Assembly (NCBI GenBank): GCA_035514995.1
Contig: DATJCC010000089.1
Location: 1 to 7,509, forward strand
Direction of reading: 5' to 3'
Origin: Leucobacter_A sp035514995
GTDB lineage: Bacteria > Actinomycetota > Actinomycetes > Actinomycetales > Microbacteriaceae
Length of the DNA stretch: 7,509 bases
Part shown: positions 1-5,809 of the stretch, one piece after another
How the letters are laid out: every line of letters starts with the position of its first letter
Numbering within the stretch: the first letter of the stretch is position 1
Notes under the pieces: generated by a model
What the model was told of the DNA's origin: nothing
Databases searched by the model: none
What the model saw: the letters and a program-made list of their open reading frames with translations, nothing else
Position numbers and translations under genes: made by a program

Positions 1-154
1 CTTCCAGATATCTTAACTTACAACTTTTTGGTCAACAGCTCCAGCTGCTTGGAATAGATTCAGGTCGTTTTGAAAACCCAAAGAATGTTGATGAAATCCT
101 ACTCACTCCCGGAAACCGTGCAGACATATTAATCACCGCTACTGAAGGGAAGAC
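1..154 (+). pseudogene. Multicopper oxidase fragment, cut at its 3' side by an IS3 element
   Basis: The frame starting at base 3 reads about 50 residues resembling the second cupredoxin domain of FtsP/CotA-type multicopper oxidases: a start like RYLNLQLFG, then LLGIDSGRFENP, then VDEILLTPGNRADILI. The pattern 'G-I-D-x-G ... P ... D-E-x-L-L-x-P-G-N-R-A-D' is typical where this domain closes with its pGxRaDvl strand. Such enzymes oxidise substrates or Cu(I) with reduction of O2 and are usually exported. No copper-ligand motif (HxH, HCH) falls in this piece, as expected for domain 2. The 5' part lies outside the window. At about base 154 the sequence enters the inverted repeat of the IS. The open frame continues out of phase through orfA to a TAG at 360-362, adding about 69 unrelated residues. 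The domain 3 copper-binding part is not found downstream of the IS in this window. The family call rests on motif recognition only. Confidence 0.72.
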
Positions 155-181
155 TGAATCGCTCTGGGTTTGTTGGAGGCT
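155..181 (+). repeat. Left terminal inverted repeat of the IS
   Basis: Starts TGAATCGCTCTGGG and continues through TTTGTTGGAG to GCT. It matches the reverse complement of 1465-1491 at 25 of 27 positions; the differences are at 159 (T against C) and 179 (G against A). It is the expected transposase binding and cleavage site. Confidence 0.9.
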
Positions 182-195
182 CCATAGTTATGGAT

Positions 196-200
196 GGAGA
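196..200 (+). promoter_or_regulatory. Ribosome binding site favouring the orfA start at 209
   Basis: GGAGA lies 8 nt before the ATG at 209. The in-frame upstream ATG at 194 has no purine-rich site in front of it and overlaps this motif, so 209 is the better start. Confidence 0.55.
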
Positions 201-208
201 ATGGAACC

Positions 209-541
209 ATGGAGTTACAAAATAAAAGAAGCAGACGCTACAGTGCAGAGCAGAAATCTGACGCTGTCCGGATGGTTAGAACATTGCGGGCGGAGCTTGG
301 CACTGACAATGGCACGATTTCCAGGGTTGCAAAACAGCTCGGTTACGGACCTGAATCTGTAGGCCTTTGGGTGCGTCAAGCTGATATTGATGAGGGAGTG
401 AAAGCCGGCGTCACTACCGGTGAGCAAGCCCGCGTGAAAGAGCTTGAACAGGAAGTGCGTGAGCTTAGACGTGCCAACGAGATCCTGAAACGGGCGGCGT
501 CTTTCTTCGGGGCGGAGCTCGACCGCCAACACAAGAATTAG
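209..541 (+). CDS. IS3-family transposase OrfA
   Basis: A 110-residue DNA-binding subunit that recognises the element's ends and, in this family, is normally joined to OrfB by a programmed -1 frameshift. It begins with the family signature KRSRRYSAEQKSDAVRMV. A helix-turn-helix follows (about residues 38-60 of the short form, around ISRVAKQLGYGPESVGLWV), then a leucine-rich coiled coil (about 75-97, around VKELEQEVRELRRANEILKR) for multimerisation. The length is usual for the group. A start at 194 would add MENGT. The stop TAG at 539-541 overlaps the GTG of orfB. The orfB frame (-1 relative to orfA) is open upstream from base 469, so a frameshift anywhere in 469-541 could fuse the two. I see no canonical A6G-type slippery heptamer there. 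Confidence 0.93.
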   Translation: MELQNKRSRRYSAEQKSDAVRMVRTLRAELGTDNGTISRVAKQLGYGPESVGLWVRQADIDEGVKAGVTTGEQARVKELEQEVRELRRANEILKRAASFFGAELDRQHKN

Positions 542-1458
542 TGGTTTTTATCAACCGTAGTAAGGATGATATCGTGGCTGGTCGTCGTCTTGGGGTCGAG
601 CTCATCTGCAAAGTATTGCAGATGGCCCCGTCAACGTATTATGCCGCGAACGGCAGGATTGCATCAGCAAGGGAGATTAGAGATGCTGAGCTGATGCCTC
701 GGCTTCTAGCGATTTGGGAAGCAAACTACTCTGTTTATGGGGTGCGCAAACTCTGGAAAGCGGCAAAACGAGCCGGTATTAATATCGGCCGTGACCAAGT
801 AGCAAGGCTGATGAAAACCCTTGAAATTGAGGGTGCATGCCGCGAGAAACGGGTGAAAACAACGAAGCGTGATCTTCAGGCCGCAAGACACCCGGACTTA
901 GTCAACCGAGTGTTCAGCGCAGAAGCACCTAACCAGTTGTGGGTTACTGATTTAACTTTCGTACCGACGTGGCAGGGTATCGCGTATGTGTGTTTCATCA
1001 TTGATGTGTTTGACCGCGCAATTGTCGGGTGGAGGTGTGCATCAAATATGAAAACTGAAACTGTGCTTGACGCAATCGAGATGGCTCGCTGGTCGCGAGG
1101 CAAGAAGCTGCCAGAGCTTCGATGCCACTCTGATGCTGGTAGCCAATTCACTTCAATCCGTTACGGTGAACGTCTCGCAGAAATCGGGGCGACGCCCTCG
1201 ATCGGGACGGTTGGTGATAGTTATGACAATGCTCTCGCTGAGAGCGTGAATGGGTATTACAAGGCTGAGCTTGTGCGTGGGCCAGCGAAAGTGGGGCCTT
1301 GGAAAACGATTGATGATTTAGAGCTAGCGACGCTTGGGTGGGTGCACTGGCATAACACAGAAAGGTTACACAGTTATCTTGGAGACGTTCCGCCAGCGGA
1401 GTTTTACCAAGCGTTCTATGATGGTATTACCAGCGTTCAAGAACTGGTGAAAACGTAA
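541..1458 (+). CDS. IS3-family transposase OrfB (DDE catalytic subunit)
   Basis: The catalytic part of the transposase cuts and joins the IS ends through a circular intermediate in this family. It has 305 residues when started at the GTG at 541. The N-terminus (GVELICKVLQMAPSTYYAA) and an HTH_21-like region (about 48-108, containing YGVRKLWKAAKRAG) precede an rve-type integrase core (about 128-292). The catalytic triad is visible: D137 in NQLWVTD, D198 in CHSDAGSQF and E234 in NALAESVNGYYKAEL, with 35 residues between the last two. The C-terminal W-V-x-W-x-N-x-x-R-L-H-S motif (267-278) is also present. Nothing essential is missing. The start is uncertain: translation may begin by re-initiation at the TAGTG overlap or arise as an OrfAB frameshift product. 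It ends with TAA, just before the right inverted repeat. Confidence 0.95.
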   Translation: MVFINRSKDDIVAGRRLGVELICKVLQMAPSTYYAANGRIASAREIRDAELMPRLLAIWEANYSVYGVRKLWKAAKRAGINIGRDQVARLMKTLEIEGACREKRVKTTKRDLQAARHPDLVNRVFSAEAPNQLWVTDLTFVPTWQGIAYVCFIIDVFDRAIVGWRCASNMKTETVLDAIEMARWSRGKKLPELRCHSDAGSQFTSIRYGERLAEIGATPSIGTVGDSYDNALAESVNGYYKAELVRGPAKVGPWKTIDDLELATLGWVHWHNTERLHSYLGDVPPAEFYQAFYDGITSVQELVKT

Positions 1459-1464
1459 AAGAAA

Positions 1465-1491
1465 AGTCTCCAACAAACCCAGAGCGGTTCA
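1465..1491 (-). repeat. Right terminal inverted repeat of the IS
   Basis: Read on the - strand it starts TGAACCGCTCTGGG and ends GGAGACT, matching the left end with two mismatches. Its outermost TGA, read outward-in on the - strand, is in frame with the truncated adhesin gene and serves as that gene's stop codon. Confidence 0.9.
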
Positions 1492-2022
1492 GTTGGCTGG
1501 TTCATCACCGTCTTTTTTGACGATGATTTGGAAGCTTCCCTCTCTCGTTTCGAGCTGCCACTCAACGTCCACTTCACCACTCACGTCAACATCTTCTACA
1601 GTAAAACAGAGGTCTAGAAAACCCTGATTAATGCCCGTTGGCCACGGATCCTTAAACTTAATGTCAAACCCGTTACCCGCGTTTTGCACACTCTGGACGG
1701 CATCATTCCCCGCAGGAGGCGAATCAACCACAACCGTGTCCGAAAACGCCACGTTGATAGTTTTACCCGTCAGGTCATCCTCACCCGTCTGTTTTTGATA
1801 CTGCGTGCGCATGCAAAGCTTTGTGCCAGCATCAACAACGGTGCCCGGCTCGACTGCGGATCCATTCGGGTAGACGAGTGAGTTAGTGAAAACATCTTCA
1901 GGAAGCGCATTCGCTGCCGGAGCAGAATTTACGAACAGCATGCTCGTTCCAAGAAAAACAACAGCAATAACTGCAAACAATCGTTTGAGTGTGAATCCCA
2001 AACCGTTTGACGTGTGCGACAA
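1489..2022 (-). CDS. Exported adhesin-like protein, 3'-truncated by the IS
   Basis: The 177-residue product has a clear signal peptide: basic LKR at 12-14, hydrophobic 15-31, and AxA cleavage after A39 (PAANA|LPED). The mature part looks like the N-terminal Ig-fold of Gram-positive surface adhesins (MSCRAMM/SdrG-like N domains). It has VYPNGSAVEPGTVVDAGTKLC, then TGKTINVAF where such proteins have a 'GDT(F/I)xVxLP' strand, then FDIKFKDPW and a VSGEVDVEWQLE strand. C70 and C139 could form a disulfide. The start is a TTG at 2020-2022 preceded by AAGGGG at 7-nt spacing. The protein ends with no LPxTG anchor or repeats. Its stop TGA at 1489-1491 is the first triplet of the IS terminus, so the native gene was longer. 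The fragment would be secreted but not cell-anchored. Secretion is well supported; the adhesin assignment is inferred from motif layout. It may now be a pseudogene. Confidence 0.68.
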   Translation of the reverse strand: MSHTSNGLGFTLKRLFAVIAVVFLGTSMLFVNSAPAANALPEDVFTNSLVYPNGSAVEPGTVVDAGTKLCMRTQYQKQTGEDDLTGKTINVAFSDTVVVDSPPAGNDAVQSVQNAGNGFDIKFKDPWPTGINQGFLDLCFTVEDVDVSGEVDVEWQLETREGSFQIIVKKDGDEPAN

Positions 2023-2221
2023 GAATTATCCCCTTACAACATAGAAATTCTCGGCTTAGAAGCATCGATGGTAGCGAGTACCGAAAAACCGCCACCTGTA
2101 CAAGGGTAGGCCAGTATTTCAGCGGCTGACACAGACGGTTGTCGCATAGAAGGACTCGGCTGATGCCCCCAAAAGTTCTGAATTCCTGGATCCCAGACTC
2201 TAAAACGCCCAAAAAATTTGC

Positions 2222-2239
2222 TGTACCAATTTGGTTACA
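2222..2239. promoter_or_regulatory. Candidate operator dyad
   Basis: TGTACCAATTTGGTTACA is an imperfect palindrome: TGTA-CCAA and TTGG-T-TACA around a central T, with one extra T in the right half. It lies between divergent genes, where operators are common. No regulator is encoded in the window, so function is inference only. Confidence 0.3.
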
Positions 2240-2290
2240 ACAGGGTCTGAATCCCTCTCTGGCTTGCTAAACTTAGCTCGACAACAGGGT
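2237..2290 (+). repeat. Direct repeat of ACAACAGGGT, 44 bp apart
   Basis: The decamer occurs at 2237-2246 and again at 2281-2290. Similar bases follow each copy (CTGA and TCAGA). The 44-bp period is about four helical turns, which would suit two regulator sites on one face, but two copies of a 10-mer is modest evidence. Confidence 0.35.
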
Positions 2291-2368
2291 TCAGATAGCC
2301 GGAACACCCGCATGGAGCGTTCCCTCTAAACCCGTCACAAACACACTAAAATAAGAAAAGGGAAAGAA

Positions 2369-3337
2369 ATGAAGGCGTTAAAACGTATCGGAACGAGCAA
2401 ATCAAGACCGGCAATTTTCGGGGCTTTGATGCTCAGCCTGACCCTCGGGCTCACTGCGTGCGGAAGCGGTGCCGGTGAAACAGTTGACGAAACTGTCGAG
2501 GAAACTATCGAAAGTGCCCCTGAAACGGGTTCATATGATGTGAAAACATTTCAGCTTGGCAACTTTTATGAAGTCGAAATTTATAACGACGACGTAGTGT
2601 TTGACAGCGAAAAAGAAGTTGACGTCTTGCTCGTGTACCTGAAGGCCACTCACATAGGTGACGATCCTTGGCCATTCAGCAGTGCGGCAAACGTTAACGC
2701 CTTTGACGATAGTGGCGAAAAGTTGCGTTGGAGCCGCATAGAAGACGGTAGCGGCACTATCACCGATCTTTCTGCCGCGGACGAAGAACTTGAAAATGGC
2801 GAATCTGTCGACCTCGTATACGGTTGGGAACTCACCGACTACAACCCTGTGACAGTAAACTTTGGCGGCTTCACAGCAAGCGTTGAAGACACAGACATTG
2901 TGTTCGAAGTTGAGGGACGCCAAACCGAAGAGGCCAAAGCCGTCGCCGCTGACATAGAAGAAAAGAAGAGCGCCGGTGGAGTCGAGATCGAAGGAAGCAC
3001 CATCAACCTAGCTGATGGCTGGTATGCGGATTCTTCGACCGATAAAAAAGCTAAACTAAAAAATGATGACCTTGGAAAAGGTTACGTCGAGGTTAGCTTC
3101 CTGCCGCTTGCTGAAAGCGCTGAAGCCGAAAGAGCAAAACTGAACGATAACTTTGGCGGAGACAAACCTCTCGACAGCGTCACCATAAACGGGCAGGACT
3201 TCCTTCGTTTAACTCCAAACGATACGCAGTTCATTTTGCTTGCTGACACCTCAGCCGGAAACGTTATCAAAGTCTATGGCATGCATTTTGCGATGGATGA
3301 GGTAACAGAACAGCTTGAGTTAATAGAAATCAACTAG
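2369..3337 (+). CDS. Two-domain lipoprotein, DUF5067-like N-terminal domain
   Basis: The 322-residue surface lipoprotein has a basic start (MKALKRIGTSKSR), a hydrophobic core (about 16-28) and a lipobox LTAC with the lipidated cysteine at 31. An acidic linker follows (32-53, repeats of ETVDE/ETVEE). Residues about 54-183 form a beta-rich domain resembling DUF5067/DUF4352-type Ig folds: F-x-L-G-x-F-Y-E-V-E-I, VLLVYLKATHIGDDPWPF, then D-x-S-G-E-K-L and a late VYGWEL. A charged helix (185-201) leads to a second beta-rich domain (about 205-322) with INLADGWYAD, VTINGQDFLRL and a closing helix DEVTEQLELIEIN, a layout seen in other actinobacterial lipoproteins of unknown role. ATG with AAGGGA 5 nt upstream supports the start. 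It is followed directly by a strong terminator, so it is probably monocistronic. The substrate or partner is unknown. Confidence 0.85.
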   Translation: MKALKRIGTSKSRPAIFGALMLSLTLGLTACGSGAGETVDETVEETIESAPETGSYDVKTFQLGNFYEVEIYNDDVVFDSEKEVDVLLVYLKATHIGDDPWPFSSAANVNAFDDSGEKLRWSRIEDGSGTITDLSAADEELENGESVDLVYGWELTDYNPVTVNFGGFTASVEDTDIVFEVEGRQTEEAKAVAADIEEKKSAGGVEIEGSTINLADGWYADSSTDKKAKLKNDDLGKGYVEVSFLPLAESAEAERAKLNDNFGGDKPLDSVTINGQDFLRLTPNDTQFILLADTSAGNVIKVYGMHFAMDEVTEQLELIEIN

Positions 3338-3350
3338 CTTATAATAAAGA

Positions 3351-3389
3351 AAACACCCGGCAGATTTATTATCTGACCGGGTGTTTTTT
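3351..3389. terminator. Intrinsic terminator, probably bidirectional
   Basis: The left arm 3351-3365 (AAACACCCGGCAGAT) pairs with the right arm 3371-3386, which has one bulged base, across a 5-nt loop. It is followed on the + strand by a run of six T (3384-3389), ending the lipoprotein transcript 13 bp after its stop. On the - strand the same stem is followed by TTTTCTTTATT, so it can also end the tRNA-Arg transcript arriving from the right. Confidence 0.9.
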
Positions 3390-3391
3390 GT

Positions 3392-3468
<77 letters not shown>

Positions 3469-3508
3469 ATTCGATCGTAACCGACCTATGTGAGACTACA
3501 TTATTTTT

Positions 3509-3536
3509 TTGAAAAAGGGAAATTTCGTCTTAAATT
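3509..3536 (+). promoter_or_regulatory. Candidate promoter of apt
   Basis: TTGAAA (3509-3514) and TAAATT (3531-3536) are 16 bp apart in the AT-rich gap between the tRNA and apt. Start of transcription would be near 3543, about 20 nt before the apt ATG. The -35 matches consensus at four or five positions, the -10 at four. Confidence 0.35.
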
Positions 3537-3565
3537 TATTGTGCTCAGCCAGCATCGGATAACCT

Positions 3566-4093
3566 ATGGGAGTGTCTATAGCATTACAAAGAGCCGAATC
3601 ACTGATCGCTTCAATACCCGACTACCCTAAACCAGGCGTGCTTTTTCGAGATATAGCCCCGCTTCTTGCTGACGGGCCAGCGTTTGATGTCACCGTACGC
3701 GCACTCATTGAGCCCTTTGCGGGCGACTTTGATGTAGTTGCGGGAGTAGATGCGCGCGGATTCATACTCGCAGGTGCAGCCGCCTCGCAAACTAAAGCGG
3801 GCTTCTTGCCGGTGCGCAAAAAGGGTAAATTAGCGCGGCCCGCGTTTTCTGCAGAGTATGAGCTTGAGTATGGGACTGCAACTTTGCAGGTGCAAAACGA
3901 TGTTAAGGCAGGTTCAAAAGTATTATTGATTGACGATGTCTTAGCTACGGGAGGAACTATCTCTGCTGCCGCTAAAATGATCGAGCAGCTGGGTCTCGAA
4001 CTTATTGGCGTTGCAGTTTTGTTTGAGATAGATGGCTTGGGTGGGCGCGCAAAATTAGAAGATAGGTATCTTCACACCGTTTTTAAAGGTTAG
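3566..4093 (+). CDS. apt: Adenine phosphoribosyltransferase
   Basis: This cytoplasmic salvage enzyme converts adenine and PRPP to AMP and pyrophosphate. The 175-residue product is full length for the family. Family landmarks are IPDYPKPGVLFRDIAPLLAD (17-36), the ARGF motif (63-66), the flexible RKKGKLA loop (84-90, usually RKxGKLP) and the PRPP-binding signature VLLIDDVLATGGT (119-131). The P-to-A change after GKL is minor. The ATG at 3566 is chosen because it gives the normal N-terminal length; the upstream GGAT at 3557 is only a weak ribosome site. In many actinobacteria apt sits between secDF and relA; here it stands alone between tRNA-Arg and a convergent methyltransferase gene, whose 3' end it overlaps by 4 bp. 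Confidence 0.97.
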   Translation: MGVSIALQRAESLIASIPDYPKPGVLFRDIAPLLADGPAFDVTVRALIEPFAGDFDVVAGVDARGFILAGAAASQTKAGFLPVRKKGKLARPAFSAEYELEYGTATLQVQNDVKAGSKVLLIDDVLATGGTISAAAKMIEQLGLELIGVAVLFEIDGLGGRAKLEDRYLHTVFKG

Positions 4094-4755
4094 TCTTTAC
4101 TTTTTGGCACTAGCGGTGAGTGCATAGTAACCCACGTGTACATGGTTACAGCCGCTGCCGCAGAAGCATTAATCGACCTGGTTGATCCGTACTGAGTAAT
4201 CTCTACAACGTCTTCAGAAGCAGCAATAGCCTCTTTAGAAAGACCGGGGCCCTCCTGACCAAAAAGCATTATACATTTCTCGGGCCAATCAAAAGTTTCA
4301 ACTGGCACACAGCCTGGCACATTATCGATAGCAATTATCGGAATTTCCATCTGTTTTGACCACTCAACTAGAGCCGCGACGCTTTCATGATACTGAACAT
4401 GCTGATATCTATCTGTGACCATTGCACCACGCTTGTTCCAACGCCGTCTACCGACAATGTGCACAGTGTCTGCGGCGAATGCGTTGGCGCTTCTCACTAT
4501 TGAGCCTATGTTCATGTCGTGTTGCCAGTTTTCAATTGCAACATGAAAGCCATGCCGATGCTGATCTAAGTCTTCAACTATGGCTTCCATCTTCCAGTAC
4601 CGATACCGGTCGATCACGTTGCGGCTATCACCCTGGGCTAGAAGCTCCTGATCATAATGCGTTCCCTCTGGCCAGTTCTCACTACCCCCAGGCCACGGCC
4701 CTACTCCAGATGTTGTGCGTTCGGGGTGCGGGTTTGAATTGAGGTCAGCTTTCAC
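4090..4755 (-). CDS. SpoU/TrmH-family (SPOUT) RNA 2'-O-methyltransferase
   Basis: The 221-residue product probably methylates ribose 2'-OH groups of tRNA or rRNA using S-adenosylmethionine; the target is unknown. The three SPOUT motifs are present. Motif 1 is NIGSIVRSANAF (82-93, catalytic-type R88). Motif 2 is MLFGQEGPGLS (163-173, E168). Motif 3 is STRSINASAAAAVTMY (191-206, N196/S198), which builds the trefoil-knot cofactor site. The N-terminal extension (GVGPWPGG ... RNVIDRYRYWKMEAIVEDLDQHRHGFHVAIENWQHD) and GRRRWNKRGAMVTDRYQH are features I associate with an actinobacterial subgroup. The start is a GTG at 4753-4755 with no clear ribosome site, so a leaderless or different start is possible, but the conserved extension begins soon after. 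It stops with TAA inside the end of apt. It follows the aldo/keto reductase gene on the same strand after 70 bp. Confidence 0.92.
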   Translation of the reverse strand: MKADLNSNPHPERTTSGVGPWPGGSENWPEGTHYDQELLAQGDSRNVIDRYRYWKMEAIVEDLDQHRHGFHVAIENWQHDMNIGSIVRSANAFAADTVHIVGRRRWNKRGAMVTDRYQHVQYHESVAALVEWSKQMEIPIIAIDNVPGCVPVETFDWPEKCIMLFGQEGPGLSKEAIAASEDVVEITQYGSTRSINASAAAAVTMYTWVTMHSPLVPKSKD

Positions 4756-4825
4756 AATACTATTCTGACAGCTTTTTCTGACTCCACATCATTAATCTCA
4801 CAGCATAAATCACGCCGCATTAGCG

Positions 4826-5749
4826 TCACTGTGATGCAGTGTTTAAAAGTTTTTGTTCGTCGGCAGTTAAAGAAACTCTGAGTGACTCTAAAAGGCCTGC
4901 AAGTTGAGATGTGTTTCTTGCACTGGCTATTGGTGCCATCACCGTTGGTTGATGCTTTAGCCAAGACAGCGCCACTGCAGTAACAGATACGTTCTTAGCA
5001 GCAGCTATTTCATCTAGCGCTGTAAGAACTTTTCGGCCTCGATCATCAAGGTATCCAGTCGCCGACTCAGCTCTAGGGCTAGCGTGTTGCGCGTCAACAT
5101 CGTTCACGGAACGGTATTTTCCTGTCAGGAACCCCTTGGCCAATGAATAGTATGGAAACACTGACAGTTTTTCTGTGAGCGCCACATCTCTTAGACCGTT
5201 ACTTTCAAAGTCACGTTCAACGAGGTTGTAGTGCGGCTGAAGCGCAACCGGAAGGGTGAGGTTTTCTGCACGTGCAACTTTGAACCATTCATTTATACGA
5301 TCTGGAGAATAGTTTGAGAGCCCAATAGCGCGCACCTTACCTGCATCGACGAGGCCCGAAAAAGCAGCCGCGGTTTCTACAATTGGCACTTCTGGATCGT
5401 CATAGTGTGCATAGTAAAGATCTATTGAATCTGTGTTTAATCGCTTCAAAGATGCCTCTGCTGCCCTGCGCACATTCAGTGGCGAAAGCCCTTTAAAATC
5501 GGGGTGCGTCGACACTTTGGTTGCGATTTGCACTCTTTTGCGGGCATTTCTGGTGGTTAACCATTCACCGATTATGGTTTCTGATTCACCACCAGAGTTA
5601 CCCGGCTTCCAGTGTGAGTATCCATCTGCGCTATCGATAAGAGTTGCTTCGCTTTCCAAAAATTTGTCAAGCACGGCAAATGAATCATTTAGGTCTGCGG
5701 TCCATCCAAAAACGTTTGCGCCTAAAGCTAATGGAACTGTTTTAAACAC
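4826..5749 (-). CDS. Aldo/keto reductase
   Basis: The 307-residue NAD(P)H-dependent oxidoreductase has a TIM-barrel fold and reduces carbonyl compounds; the substrate cannot be told. The catalytic tetrad is visible: D39 (LIDSADGY), Y44, K78 (IATKV) and H115 (LYYAHYDDP). Other family marks are LGANVFGW at the start, GGESETIIGEWL, SLKRLNTDSIDLYYAH, GKVRAIGLSNYSPDRI (137-152), the LQPHYNLVERD strand and the cofactor-binding PIASARNTSQL near 273-283. Length is normal. The start is a GTG at 5747-5749 with GGGAG about 8 nt upstream on the - strand. It lies 60 bp after clpB and 70 bp before the methyltransferase gene, so co-transcription with either is possible but not proven; I found no terminator in those gaps. 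Confidence 0.95.
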   Translation of the reverse strand: MFKTVPLALGANVFGWTADLNDSFAVLDKFLESEATLIDSADGYSHWKPGNSGGESETIIGEWLTTRNARKRVQIATKVSTHPDFKGLSPLNVRRAAEASLKRLNTDSIDLYYAHYDDPEVPIVETAAAFSGLVDAGKVRAIGLSNYSPDRINEWFKVARAENLTLPVALQPHYNLVERDFESNGLRDVALTEKLSVFPYYSLAKGFLTGKYRSVNDVDAQHASPRAESATGYLDDRGRKVLTALDEIAAAKNVSVTAVALSWLKHQPTVMAPIASARNTSQLAGLLESLRVSLTADEQKLLNTASQ

Positions 5750-5809
5750 TCTTATCTCTCCCTATTTAGACTTTTGGTATATCTTACGCTGTTTCGGATC
5801 TTCGGTTAT

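Larger units (their letters stand above)
155..1491 (+). mobile_element. IS3-family insertion sequence (1337 bp), structurally complete
   Basis: The element is bounded by inverted repeats (155-181 and 1465-1491) that begin with TG and end with CA. It carries two consecutive frames, orfA (HTH plus coiled coil) and orfB (HTH_21 plus rve-type DDE integrase core), the standard IS3-family layout. Length and ORF sizes are normal for the family, and no frame is broken by a stop, so it may be active. No direct repeat is seen at the flanks: GAC precedes the left end and GTT follows the right end. The outer bases AC/GT at 153-154 and 1492-1493 happen to extend the symmetry by 2 bp, so the exact ends could be off by that much. 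Left and right flanks belong to different, unrelated genes, which argues for a deletion or recombination event at the element. Confidence 0.9.
2023..2368. other. Divergent intergenic region between adhesin and lipoprotein genes
   Basis: No convincing gene lies in these 346 bp. The region separates two divergently transcribed exported-protein genes and must hold both promoters. It contains a dyad at 2222-2239, the repeated decamer ACAACAGGGT at 2237 and 2281, and weak -10-like hexamers (TAAACT at 2268, TAAAAT at 2347) without good -35 partners. The lipoprotein ribosome binding site AAGGGA lies at 2358-2363, and the adhesin site AAGGGG (minus strand) lies near 2030-2035. Confidence 0.6.

Noticed and set aside
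152..1494. Target-site duplication around the IS
   Set aside because: Flanks GAC and GTT do not match at 3 bp, and longer words do not match either.
1898..2212. 104-residue - strand open frame overlapping the start of the adhesin gene
   Set aside because: No family resemblance, no ribosome site, and it overlaps the well-supported signal peptide frame.
2249..2256. GAATCCCT, identical to part of the tRNA T arm, as an attachment-site remnant
   Set aside because: Only 8 bp and in the opposite orientation to the tRNA; chance match.
4752..4964. 70-residue - strand open frame across the reductase-methyltransferase gap
   Set aside because: Mostly overlaps the aldo/keto reductase 3' end in another frame and shows no domain.
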